DNA of 11,155 bases from Phycisphaerales bacterium UBA2218. GTDB taxonomy: Bacteria > Planctomycetota > Phycisphaerae > Sedimentisphaerales > Anaerobacaceae. A model generated the notes under the pieces. It saw nothing but the letters and a program-made list of their open reading frames with translations. It was not told where the DNA came from and did no database searches. The position numbers and the translations under genes are program-made. Below are positions 1 to 6,071 of this stretch, piece by piece. Positions within the stretch are counted from its first letter, which is position 1, and each line of letters opens with the position of its first letter. The stretch spans positions 1 through 11,155 of the forward strand of contig DCUI01000109.1 in the NCBI GenBank assembly GCA_002327785.1, written 5' to 3'.

Positions 1-14
1 CTCCTGGCTTGCGT

Positions 15-36
15 AAGTGCTGTATTGACAGCACTT
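15..36. other. Stem-loop in the original tRNA-Asp 3' flank
   Basis: A perfect 9-bp inverted repeat AAGTGCTGT / ACAGCACTT (15-23 and 28-36) with a 4-nt loop lies just outside the distal attachment repeat. On the minus strand it would have followed the tRNA-Asp 3' end by about 7 nt before integration. It may be the original terminator or a processing structure. No clear T-run follows it on the minus strand, so an intrinsic terminator is not certain. Confidence 0.5.
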
Positions 37-41
37 TGCGG

Positions 42-87
42 AACGAGGCCGAAGGGTCTCGAACCCTCAACCTTCGGATCGACAGTC
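42..87. repeat. Distal attachment site (displaced tRNA-Asp 3' fragment)
   Basis: This copy is identical to 5978-6023 over 46 bp and diverges at once on both sides. It carries the minus-strand tRNA-Asp 3' part, including the anticodon (gac on the plus strand at 81-83), the T-arm and the 3' acceptor strand, but not the 5' half. It is therefore not a functional tRNA. Bases 1-41 outside it should be the original chromosomal flank, and bases after 87 belong to the element. Confidence 0.9.
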
Positions 88-448
88 TGGACAGGGCGAT
101 TTTAAGTCCTTGCAGCAAAACGATTAACGATTGTCAAATAACGACTTATGAGATCAGGCGAAGATCAGCCGAAGGTCAGACGAAGCCCAGACGTACATGT
201 CTGGCACACACTTTGGCGCGCGCCTGAACGCCGAAGCTGGTAGGACCGGTCCAATTCCTCTCGACAGGTCAGTTTGCCGTCGGGGGGGGCCCTACACCTC
301 AGCCGGCGGGGCAGTTCTTCGTTCTCGTGTTTGACATAGGCATTTCTACGTATAGACAAACGTATTCCGGTCAGTACAATCGCAGTTGCCCTGCCATGCT
401 GGGGGCTTAGGTCACACCGGTGTCCGTACGACTTGCACGAACGACGAC
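88..448. other. Gene-free left arm of the element
   Basis: About 360 bp without a gene I can support. Frames that stay open here have no recognisable start or composition, and one is just the antisense of the tRNA fragment. The first 110 bp hold short phased repeats: 7-bp steps at 120-147 (ACGATTA, ACGATTG, then ACGACTT) and 11-bp repeats at 151-194. The rest is unremarkable apart from a run of eight or more G near 281-288. As the arm next to the attachment site, it is the expected place for recombinase and excisionase binding sites. Confidence 0.5.
151..194. repeat. Four 11-bp tandem repeats near the attachment site
   Basis: Four consecutive 11-bp units start at 151, 162, 173 and 184, with consensus AGATCAGNCGA. 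The first two differ at one base, and the third and fourth are more diverged. The period is about one helical turn, so a protein would meet them on one face of the DNA. They start 63 bp inside the attachment repeat. Arm-type integrase sites or excisionase sites are plausible by position; an iteron origin is another option. The function is inferred only from layout. Confidence 0.6.
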
Positions 449-530
449 AAGGAGTGGGACCATGAAGAACACTGACAGCATTCATCCTCGGCGCGTGCGT
501 CGGCCTCAGTTCTCCGCCTCTGCGACGGGA
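449..530 (+). pseudogene. Frameshifted signal-peptide start (secreted protein remnant)
   Basis: An 18-bp exact copy of the ribosome binding site and start of the next gene (AAGGAGTGGGACCATGAA) occurs at 449-466 and 663-680. Similarity continues both upstream and downstream. After ATG at 462 the annotated frame is short, ending in a TAG near 540. In the neighbouring frame the DNA reads AFILGACVGLSS, a typical signal-peptide core. Loss of 2 nt (or gain of 1) around 473-477 would explain the break. This looks like the decayed 5' end of a paralogous secreted-protein gene, or a partial duplication of the leader of the gene at 676. The downstream body is not recognisable. Confidence 0.5.
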
Positions 531-675
531 CCGCCTGCCTAGACTGAACCCACCATTACTGGCCGAGTGCCCATCGTCGGCTATCAGTTCGGAATCAAGA
601 CTCTCCAGCAACGTCGAAATCGCAGGATATTTGTGTCGATGCGACTTACGTCTATCATAGATAAGGAGTGGGACC

Positions 676-2091
676 ATGAACAAGATACTCACCTTGATCC
701 TCAGCGTGTGCTTCATCCAAACTGTCTCAGGTCAGCAGTCCAACGAGATGCCGAAACCAAGCCCCGGACACCAGAAGATGCTGGAATGGTGCGGCGAGTG
801 GTCCATCACCGGAAAGGCCTATGCCAGCCCCCTGGGGCCTCCTCACGACATCAACGGCAGATGGACCGGCCGGCCCATCCTCGACGGTTTCGCCATCGAG
901 GGTACGTACCTCTACGATGGCTACGGGCCCTGTGGGGAGACTCAGGCTCGGGAGGTCACCTCCTATGACCCTGCCACCAACCGATACCACTATGCGTTTC
1001 TGGCCAACACGGGCCACTGCGAGCAGGCCTACTTCACCGTCGAGGGTCCCGTAGCCGCCTGGGAAGGAACGCAGGTAATCCACGGCAAGACATACAAGTT
1101 CAGAGGCAGCGATACCGACCTGCCCGATGGCAGCGGCTTCATCCGCAAAGGAGAGCTTTCTGCCGACGGCAAGACCTGGCAGCCGAACATGGAGTGCCGC
1201 CACATTAGAGTCAACACAACCAGCGACAAGGAGGAACTGATCCGGCTGGCGCATGTCTGGCTTGAGGCTGAACTCAAGCAAGATGCGGCGACGGTAGCCC
1301 GGCTCTGGGCAGACGACCTTACATACAGCACCAGCAGTGGAATGGTGGAGTCCAAGAGCGAGGCACTTGCCGCGATCCGGTCGGGCAGCCTGACGATAAC
1401 CCATTCGGCCTATGATAGCCTTGACGCTCGCGTCTACGGGGACATGGGCGTGACTACCGGTATCACTACCCAAAAAGCCCGGTACAAGGACCAGGACATC
1501 AGTGGCAAGTACCGCTTCACCGATACCTGGGTCAAACGCGATGGCCGCTGGCAGTGCGTCGCCACCCATGCGTCAAAGGTACCGGACGGCACCGAGAAGA
1601 CAACCACTACACAGGTCAGTCCGGAGATGAAGAAGCTCGAAGTGTTCGTTGGCGACTGGACCTATGAAGGCCAGCAGATGGAGCCCCCGGTCGAAGGACT
1701 GCCCTATGGAGAGGCAGGCACGTTCTCAGGGAAGTTGACGGTCCGTTTTGTACTGGACGGCGCCTTCCAGGAAAGCCGGTTCAAAGACGACGCGCCATTG
1801 ACGGCCATAGGGCTCACTTTGACCGGCTACGATCCCAAAGAGAAACGCTATGTGAACCATGGATGCGTCAATGACGGTAGCCAGTCGATCAGTACCGCCA
1901 CGCTGGATGGGCATATCAGGAAGGTGGATTGCATCACGACAACCAACAAAGGGGATAAGGTGCCGGTCAGGTTTATCGAAGAGTACGCCTCCGATTGGAG
2001 CAGCTATACGAGCACCGTGGAGGCCTCGCCCGACAATGGCAAGACGTGGAAACTCTGGTGGAAGGAACGGGGCAAGAAAGTGACGCATTGA
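676..2091 (+). CDS. Secreted DUF1579 / NTF2-like / DUF1579 three-domain protein
   Basis: A 471-residue protein with a signal peptide (about 1-20, cleavage near VSG-QQ), so exported. The start has a strong AAGGAG 7 nt upstream. Residues about 25-178 and 312-471 resemble each other and the DUF1579 family: each opens with a 'P.M..LE...G.W...G' type segment, then LDG (or ILDG), a YDP turn, and ends with an 'S.DGKTW' type motif. Between them, residues about 184-300 look like a SnoaL-like/DUF4440 domain of the NTF2 fold (LAHVWLEAELKQDAATVARLWADD near the start, then TDTWVKRDGRWQCVATHAS). DUF1579 has no established biochemical role. NTF2-like domains often bind small ligands, so a periplasmic binding or enzymatic role is possible but unproven. 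It is the first intact cargo gene, and a relative follows 74 bp later. Confidence 0.8.
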   Translation: MNKILTLILSVCFIQTVSGQQSNEMPKPSPGHQKMLEWCGEWSITGKAYASPLGPPHDINGRWTGRPILDGFAIEGTYLYDGYGPCGETQAREVTSYDPATNRYHYAFLANTGHCEQAYFTVEGPVAAWEGTQVIHGKTYKFRGSDTDLPDGSGFIRKGELSADGKTWQPNMECRHIRVNTTSDKEELIRLAHVWLEAELKQDAATVARLWADDLTYSTSSGMVESKSEALAAIRSGSLTITHSAYDSLDARVYGDMGVTTGITTQKARYKDQDISGKYRFTDTWVKRDGRWQCVATHASKVPDGTEKTTTTQVSPEMKKLEVFVGDWTYEGQQMEPPVEGLPYGEAGTFSGKLTVRFVLDGAFQESRFKDDAPLTAIGLTLTGYDPKEKRYVNHGCVNDGSQSISTATLDGHIRKVDCITTTNKGDKVPVRFIEEYASDWSSYTSTVEASPDNGKTWKLWWKERGKKVTH

Positions 2092-2165
2092 AACGCTTAC
2101 CCGACCGATTTTGACTGCTCAAGCTGGATGATTCAATGTGCCTACGTGCAGAAAGGCAGTGTTCA

Positions 2166-3131
2166 ATGAAACGTTTTCTGATTGGAATCGTTGCGTTTGG
2201 AATCGTGTTTGGCTCGGGGGTATCCTTTGCCCAAGATCAGGAGTTGCCTCCCATTCCCGGAAAGGTCCAGAGAATGCTCGCGAAGAACATCGGTCACTGG
2301 ACTGTTAGTGCGAAAGGCACGATCCTTGGAGAGACAGTATTCAAATGGGGCCCCCAACAGCGCTATGTGACGATGGAAGGTGAATTCCAGGATGGCGCTA
2401 TTTCTGGTGTCTTGTGCTGGGACGGCCTATCTGAGAACGGATTCATCATGCAGGGTGTTGCACCCACGGGCTACTTCACTGATCGCATGAAAGTCGTTTC
2501 GGAATCAGTCGCGGAAGGAATGCGTACGGGTGTGATGGGAGGCAAGCACACGTCGAGTGCCTTCAGGATCGAGATCCAAGGTCCAGACCAGCTCCTGACC
2601 TCCTGGACCGAGTCAACCACCGAAGGTGTGAAGCAGCCCGATATCGTGGAAATATGCACCCGAATCAAACCCACCACCCTTGCGGACTTTGAGCAGTTCT
2701 GTCGCCTGAACGAGGGGCGGTGGGCGGGCAAGATCACGTGGGCGGCGGACTGGCCCGGTCTTGGCAAGAAGGGCGACACGGTCACCGTATACAGGCAGAA
2801 CCGAATCTCACAGGACGGGAATGCGTTCATCAGCGATGGATTCGCTGGCAAAGGTTCCAGCACAGTGCTCCTTTCGCATGATCCCGGTGCGCAATTGATC
2901 CGGGGGATGGAGGTTTCGTCCGGGGGCAGTCTCTCGCAGATAACTGTCCGAAAGGCCGGCGAGGAATGGCTCTGGGCAGTTCGCCAAGTCGAAGCGGACG
3001 GGACCGAGGTCGAGATACTCTGCACGGCGACGTTGAGCGACGAGGGCAAGACATGGACGGAGAAAGGCCACGGGACGCGAGGCGAGGAGAAGGTCGAGTT
3101 CGTCGACGTGTTCCATCGTGTGAGCAAATAG
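2166..3131 (+). CDS. Secreted two-domain DUF1579-like protein
   Basis: A 321-residue protein with a clear signal peptide (MKRF, hydrophobic 5-20, cleavage after SFA at about residue 22), so periplasmic or secreted. The frame is open from 2136, but ATG 2166 is preferred because it begins the signal peptide and follows an AAAGG at 2152-2156. Two similar halves (about 30-168 and 172-320) have the alternating, strand-rich pattern of DUF1579-like domains: the first has 'KVQRMLAKNIGHWTVSAKG', the second 'FEQFCRLNEGRWAGKITW' and 'DEGKTWTEKGHG'. It lacks the central NTF2-like domain of its upstream neighbour. Family function is unknown. The same orientation and 74-bp gap suggest cotranscription with the gene at 676. 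Confidence 0.72.
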   Translation: MKRFLIGIVAFGIVFGSGVSFAQDQELPPIPGKVQRMLAKNIGHWTVSAKGTILGETVFKWGPQQRYVTMEGEFQDGAISGVLCWDGLSENGFIMQGVAPTGYFTDRMKVVSESVAEGMRTGVMGGKHTSSAFRIEIQGPDQLLTSWTESTTEGVKQPDIVEICTRIKPTTLADFEQFCRLNEGRWAGKITWAADWPGLGKKGDTVTVYRQNRISQDGNAFISDGFAGKGSSTVLLSHDPGAQLIRGMEVSSGGSLSQITVRKAGEEWLWAVRQVEADGTEVEILCTATLSDEGKTWTEKGHGTRGEEKVEFVDVFHRVSK

Positions 3132-3184
3132 CGGGCGAATCGGCCAGTGCGCCGCGTACGGGCACTGAGCCATCTCGCAGTTGA

Positions 3185-3442
3185 TTATCTGGCCATGGAG
3201 AACACGCAGATGCAGGCTGCTCGGTGGTGGGATAGACGGAACACACGTTCGCGCTGGACGGAACTGTCGAGAGATCCACGCTTACGTTTCCTACCAAGAA
3301 GGGCGGCCAACTCCTGGCCCGGATCGTCACGAACTACGCGGCCGACTTCCTCAGTTCCGAATCCACGTGGGAGGTATCCGTCGACAACGGCACCACCTGG
3401 AAACACTGGGCTACAATGCGCCGCGAGAAGGTCAAGAACTGA
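3185..3442 (+). pseudogene. Remnant of a third DUF1579-like gene (C-terminal part)
   Basis: The frame ending in TGA at 3440-3442 encodes the C-terminus of a DUF1579 protein. It aligns without gaps to the last 65 residues of the protein at 676-2091: both have LDG, then KG, Y-A-x-D, ST-x-E, DNG-x-TWK and a basic end (REKVKN versus GKKVTH). About four residues in ten are identical. Upstream the similarity fades and the frame is broken by TAG at 3233-3235 and TGA at 3182-3184; the stretch DAGCSVVG before the stop still matches NHGCVNDG. The N-terminal part and any start are missing. It is a decayed paralogue, and the third of its family in this element. Confidence 0.75.
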
Positions 3443-3583
3443 CGCTGTACGGTTCTCTGCACCCTTTTTTCTCGGGATGCAGCCTTGTACACGACTGCCT
3501 CCTCTGCCGCGGCGTGGAAGTCGACTGTGACCGAGGGATGGCTGTTCTCAGAATGTCCCTAAAGGGCAGAAACGAGCAATGCC

Positions 3584-4540
3584 ATGAAAGTAGCGACGAC
3601 ATTCATCGTAGTTGGTTGCCTGGTCCCTATCGCTCTTGCACAACACCCGAACCGATCTGCGGATCGTATTGTGGAAGTCGCGAGTGTCAAAACAAGCCAA
3701 CCTGCTCCGGCGTCCGGCGTGGAAGTCCTGAGTGCCGAGCAGCGGCAGTGGCTTGCGAAAGGCCAGAGACACGAGAAGGCCGGCTGGATCTATCTCCACA
3801 TCGAGGGCCAGCCGCACGAACGCGGCTTCCAGCATGGCTACCTGCTCGCGAAGGAGATTGCGGAGTGTTTGCGCATCCGGCGCGCCGTCTGGTTGCACAA
3901 TACCTCAATGGAATGGACGGAACTGCTGAAAGAGACCTCGCGTTTCGTGACGCCGTGCGTCGATCCTGAGAACCGCGAGGAACTCTTGGGGATTGTGGCT
4001 GGCCTGGAGGCTGCGGGTATCAGCGTCGCTTTCGACGACCTCGTGGCGTACAACGCCGGGTGGGAGCTCGAATGGTATTGGTGGCCCGAGGTGCTGAACA
4101 AGATCAGCGGGGGCGCGACGAAGGTCACAGTGCCCAAGCAGAGTTGCTCCTCTTTCATTGCCACCGGATCGATGACCCGCGATGGCGGGGTAGTGCTCGC
4201 CCACAACTCGATGGTCGACTACGTCGAGGCCTACTTCAACGTCATCATGGATGTCCTACCGGCCCAGGGCCACCGCATTCTCATGCAGACTGCCGCCGGA
4301 TTGACCCACAGCGCCACGGACTTCTTCATCACGGACGCCGGGTTGGTCGGGTCGGAGACAACGATTGGCGGCTTCCACGGCTTCACCGAAGGAGGCATCC
4401 CCGAATTTGTACGCATGCGGCGCGCGACCCAGGACGCCAGTAGCATCGACGAGTGGTGCGAGATCATGAGGAAGGGCAACAATGGTGGCTACCTGACATC
4501 GGCGGCCGCGCCGACTACCACAACATCATCCAGAACCTGA
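3584..4540 (+). CDS. C45-family (AAT-like) Ntn hydrolase, C-terminally truncated
   Basis: A 318-residue exported protein (signal peptide 1-19, cleavage near ALA-QH). It resembles peptidase family C45, the acyl-CoA:6-aminopenicillanate acyltransferase-like N-terminal-nucleophile hydrolases, which cut or transfer amide-linked acyl groups after self-cleavage before a cysteine. Visible marks are RGFQHGYLLAKEI (80-92), Cys188 in QSCSSFIATGSMTRDGG as the likely nucleophile, AHNSM (206-210), and a typical FVRMRRATQDASSIDEW (275-291). After NNGGY at 299-303 the family pattern stops: the reading frame ends in a low-complexity tail of Ala, Thr and Ser that overlaps an HTH protein in another frame. Family members I know of continue well beyond this point, so the 3' end appears replaced. 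Activity is doubtful. Substrate unknown. Confidence 0.7.
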   Translation: MKVATTFIVVGCLVPIALAQHPNRSADRIVEVASVKTSQPAPASGVEVLSAEQRQWLAKGQRHEKAGWIYLHIEGQPHERGFQHGYLLAKEIAECLRIRRAVWLHNTSMEWTELLKETSRFVTPCVDPENREELLGIVAGLEAAGISVAFDDLVAYNAGWELEWYWWPEVLNKISGGATKVTVPKQSCSSFIATGSMTRDGGVVLAHNSMVDYVEAYFNVIMDVLPAQGHRILMQTAAGLTHSATDFFITDAGLVGSETTIGGFHGFTEGGIPEFVRMRRATQDASSIDEWCEIMRKGNNGGYLTSAAAPTTTTSSRT

Positions 4541-4647
4541 AACGAATGCATGGCCTTCCTTGCATCCACATCGGCAGAACGCCCCTATACCCGTTTGAGG
4601 CGGTCCGCCGGTGGATAATGGATAAGGTCGAAAAGGAGCGCCGGTGA
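4453..4647 (+). CDS. Excisionase-like HTH DNA-binding protein (start uncertain)
   Basis: Up to 64 residues. Residues after about 14 fit the MerR-like/HTH_17 excisionase fold: a helix-turn-helix (DIGGRADYHNIIQNLKR), then HGLPCIHIGRTPLY, the usual 'G-LP-x-I-x-IGR' wing, then EAVRRWI and a basic tail. Small proteins of this type act as recombination directionality factors or regulators, and often sit just upstream of an integrase, as here (87 bp). The only in-frame start I see is GTG 4453, inside the hydrolase gene and without a ribosome binding site. The first 14 residues would then be out-of-frame hydrolase sequence. The original 5' end may have been lost at the junction near 4490-4500, so expression is uncertain. 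Confidence 0.55.
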   Translation: MVRDHEEGQQWWLPDIGGRADYHNIIQNLKRMHGLPCIHIGRTPLYPFEAVRRWIMDKVEKERR

Positions 4648-4669
4648 TTTTTCGATCCACATCCCTGAA

Positions 4670-4695
4670 GGTCCGCCGTATCATGAGGGCGGACC
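4670..4695. promoter_or_regulatory. Hairpin in the integrase leader
   Basis: A perfect 8-bp inverted repeat GGTCCGCC / GGCGGACC (4670-4677 and 4688-4695) with a 10-nt loop lies between the HTH frame and the integrase, about 40 bp before its start. No T-run follows, so it is not a standard terminator. It could be an operator for the HTH protein or an RNA structure in the integrase leader. Role inferred from position only. Confidence 0.45.
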
Positions 4696-4734
4696 GGTCT
4701 TACCAGCTAAGGCCCAACAGAAAGGAGGCAAGAC

Positions 4735-6042
4735 ATGCCTAAGGAGCTGGTAAGGCTAAGAACACGGCCGTCACGTGACGGTCAGACGTTTGTTTTCATG
4801 CTCGACTACCTGGACGAAGACGGCAAACGCAAGCGGATCTCGTTGGCGCATGCCGACCGCCGCAAGGCCGAGAAGCAGAAAGCCCAGAAGGAGCGCGAAC
4901 TGCGAATGGGAATCGTCGCACCGGCGTCTATGAATCTCAGCCAATTTGTCAGTGACAGTCTGACACGAACCGGCGACCAGATTCGAGAGAGCACTCGCAG
5001 GGAGTACGCGTCAGCCATGACGGACTTCATCAAAGCAGTCGGCAATCTCGACTACCAGAAGGTCGGCCATAAGCACGGAGAACAATTCCTCCAGGCCCGT
5101 CTGGATACTGGCGATAGTGCGGCTACCGCCGCCAAGAAAGTCCGTCACCTCAAGCGGTTCTTTCAATTGGCCGTAGACCGAGGTCAACTGGACGAGAACC
5201 CCTTTGCACGCATCAAACAGCCGAAGACGCCCAAGCAGAAAGTACGCGTGTATAGCTCCGACGAGTGTGACCGCCTCGTCCGGGCGTGCCTGGAAGTCCG
5301 TGAACGTTGGGTCGTGCAGTGGGATTTGCTCATTGCCTTTGCTCTCGTCACCGGGATGCGAAAGGGCGAGATGCTCAATCTCGTCTGGGGCGACATTGAT
5401 TTCGCAGCGGGTGTCGTCGAGGTGCAGCCGAAGCGGAGCTTGCCCGAGACATGGGAGTGGCGGGTCAAGGATACGGATCGCCGTACGCTGGGTCTGACCA
5501 ATGCCTTGCTCTCGCAACTGGCCGATCTTCAGGCCAGTTCTCCGGAAGGCTACCCGTACGTCTTTGTTCCGCCCGTTCGATACGACCACATCCAGAAACT
5601 CCGGGCGGCAGGGCAGTGGACCTATTCCGACTCTCGTCTGAAGGTTATCAATAACTTCCGGCCCCAGTTCACCGCGATTCGCACACGGGCAGGCGTGGCC
5701 ACTGGCAGGTTCCATGACCTCAGGAGCACGGCCCTGACGAACTGGTTTGCCATGGGCCTCAAGGAGTATGAGGTCATGCGGCTTGCCGGACACTCCAAAT
5801 TCGAGACGACCCACCGGTTCTACTTGGCCGTCGCGGACGATCTGGTAGACCGGGCACGGCAGGCCAGCGATGCGGCTCTCGGTCAGGTTTTGGCGCGCGC
5901 TTGGCACGCGCCCCCCAATCGGCCCAAAAATGAAGAAGGCCAACAAGCACAAGTGCTTGCTGGCCCACAACTTACGCAACGAGGCCGAAGGGTCTCGAAC
6001 CCTCAACCTTCGGATCGACAGTCCGATGCTCTAACCAATTGA
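4735..6042 (+). CDS. int: Tyrosine recombinase (element integrase)
   Basis: A 435-residue integrase that would insert and excise the element. ATG 4735 follows a strong AAAGGAGG (4721-4728). Residues 1-60 look like a strand-rich arm-binding domain, 66-165 are the core-binding helical domain (MNLSQFVSDSL to LDENPFARIKQP), and 172-375 the catalytic domain. The catalytic set is complete: Arg209 (TGMRKGEM), Lys245 (VKDTDRRT), His327 and Arg330 (HDLR), His353 (AGHSK) and nucleophile Tyr363 (HRFYLAV). After about residue 385 no domain is expected. The last 55 residues are encoded across the tRNA terminator and the antisense strand of the tRNA-Asp gene, giving the tail RRVSNPQPSDRQS, with TGA inside the tRNA. 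The tail would change after excision. Its neighbours are a hairpin, an excisionase-like frame and its own target site. Confidence 0.92.
   Translation: MPKELVRLRTRPSRDGQTFVFMLDYLDEDGKRKRISLAHADRRKAEKQKAQKERELRMGIVAPASMNLSQFVSDSLTRTGDQIRESTRREYASAMTDFIKAVGNLDYQKVGHKHGEQFLQARLDTGDSAATAAKKVRHLKRFFQLAVDRGQLDENPFARIKQPKTPKQKVRVYSSDECDRLVRACLEVRERWVVQWDLLIAFALVTGMRKGEMLNLVWGDIDFAAGVVEVQPKRSLPETWEWRVKDTDRRTLGLTNALLSQLADLQASSPEGYPYVFVPPVRYDHIQKLRAAGQWTYSDSRLKVINNFRPQFTAIRTRAGVATGRFHDLRSTALTNWFAMGLKEYEVMRLAGHSKFETTHRFYLAVADDLVDRARQASDAALGQVLARAWHAPPNRPKNEEGQQAQVLAGPQLTQRGRRVSNPQPSDRQSDALTN
5926..5965 (-). terminator. Intrinsic terminator of tRNA-Asp, inside the integrase gene
   Basis: Read on the minus strand, a 13-bp stem (arms 5953-5965 and 5938-5950, one G-U pair, all positions paired) is followed by a T-rich stretch ending in TTTTT (complement of 5926-5930). 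It begins 14 nt after the tRNA-Asp 3' end. This fits a strong rho-independent terminator for the tRNA transcript. It lies wholly within the 3' part of the integrase coding region on the other strand, in the tail beyond the catalytic domain. Confidence 0.75.
5978..6023. repeat. Proximal attachment site within tRNA-Asp
   Basis: Identical to 42-87 over 46 bp. It covers the tRNA-Asp gene from the anticodon loop to the discriminator base plus 2 nt of flank. Within it the anticodon stem-loop gives TCGGA, a 7-bp centre TCGACAG (6015-6021) and TCCGA, the symmetric layout typical of a tyrosine-recombinase core site. The 7-bp centre is also present at 79-85, but the distal copy has TCTGG instead of TCCGA after it. 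Confidence 0.9.
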
Positions 6043-6053
6043 GCTACGGCCCC
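5980..6053 (-). tRNA. tRNA-Asp (GUC)
   Basis: Minus-strand tRNA of 74 nt without an encoded CCA. The acceptor stem pairs GGGGCCG with CGGCCTC (one G-T pair) and the discriminator is G73, as usual for tRNA-Asp. The D-arm has GCTC/GAGC, the anticodon stem TCGGA/TCCGA encloses CTGTCGA with anticodon GTC (plus-strand 6017-6019), and the T-arm has the TTCGA loop between GAGGG and CCCTT. It is intact because the element supplied an identical 3' part. A consensus-like promoter lies upstream at 6072-6101 and a terminator downstream at 5926-5965. Confidence 0.95.
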
Positions 6054-6071
6054 GAAATCTATAAAAACGCT

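Larger units (their letters stand above)
42..6023. mobile_element. 5.9-kb integrative element in tRNA-Asp
   Basis: A 46-bp exact direct repeat (42-87 and 5978-6023) bounds a segment that ends with a tyrosine recombinase gene next to an intact tRNA-Asp gene. The repeat is the 3' part of that tRNA gene, from the anticodon loop through the acceptor end plus 2 nt. This is the standard product of site-specific integration into a tRNA gene: the element restores the tRNA at one end and the displaced 3' fragment marks the other. The repeat offset gives a unit of 5,936 bp. The contents are secreted-protein cargo, gene remnants, an excisionase-like frame and the integrase. I see no replication, packaging or conjugation genes, so it is either a minimal cargo element, one that relies on helpers, or a reduced relic. 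Confidence 0.88.

Noticed and set aside
25..30. TTGACA as a plus-strand promoter
   Set aside because: It lies in the loop and arm of the 15-36 hairpin, no TATAAT-like box follows at a usable distance, and no gene starts nearby.
151..194. CRISPR array
   Set aside because: The 11-bp units are contiguous without spacers, and no cas-like gene is present.
9..227. Open frame of 72 codons at the left edge
   Set aside because: Its middle is simply the antisense reading of the tRNA-Asp fragment, a well-known source of false protein calls, and the rest has no recognisable domain or ribosome binding site.
727..1569. Long minus-strand open frame opposite the DUF1579 gene
   Set aside because: It lacks a ribosome binding site and known motifs, and mirrors the codon bias of the plus-strand gene, which has a signal peptide and family features.
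9..5979. TTGCGTAAGT (9-18) and its inverse ACTTACGCAA (5970-5979) as terminal inverted repeats
   Set aside because: Their distances to the attachment repeat are unequal and on different sides of the element border, so they do not mark element ends. A shared tRNA-flank ancestry or chance fits better.
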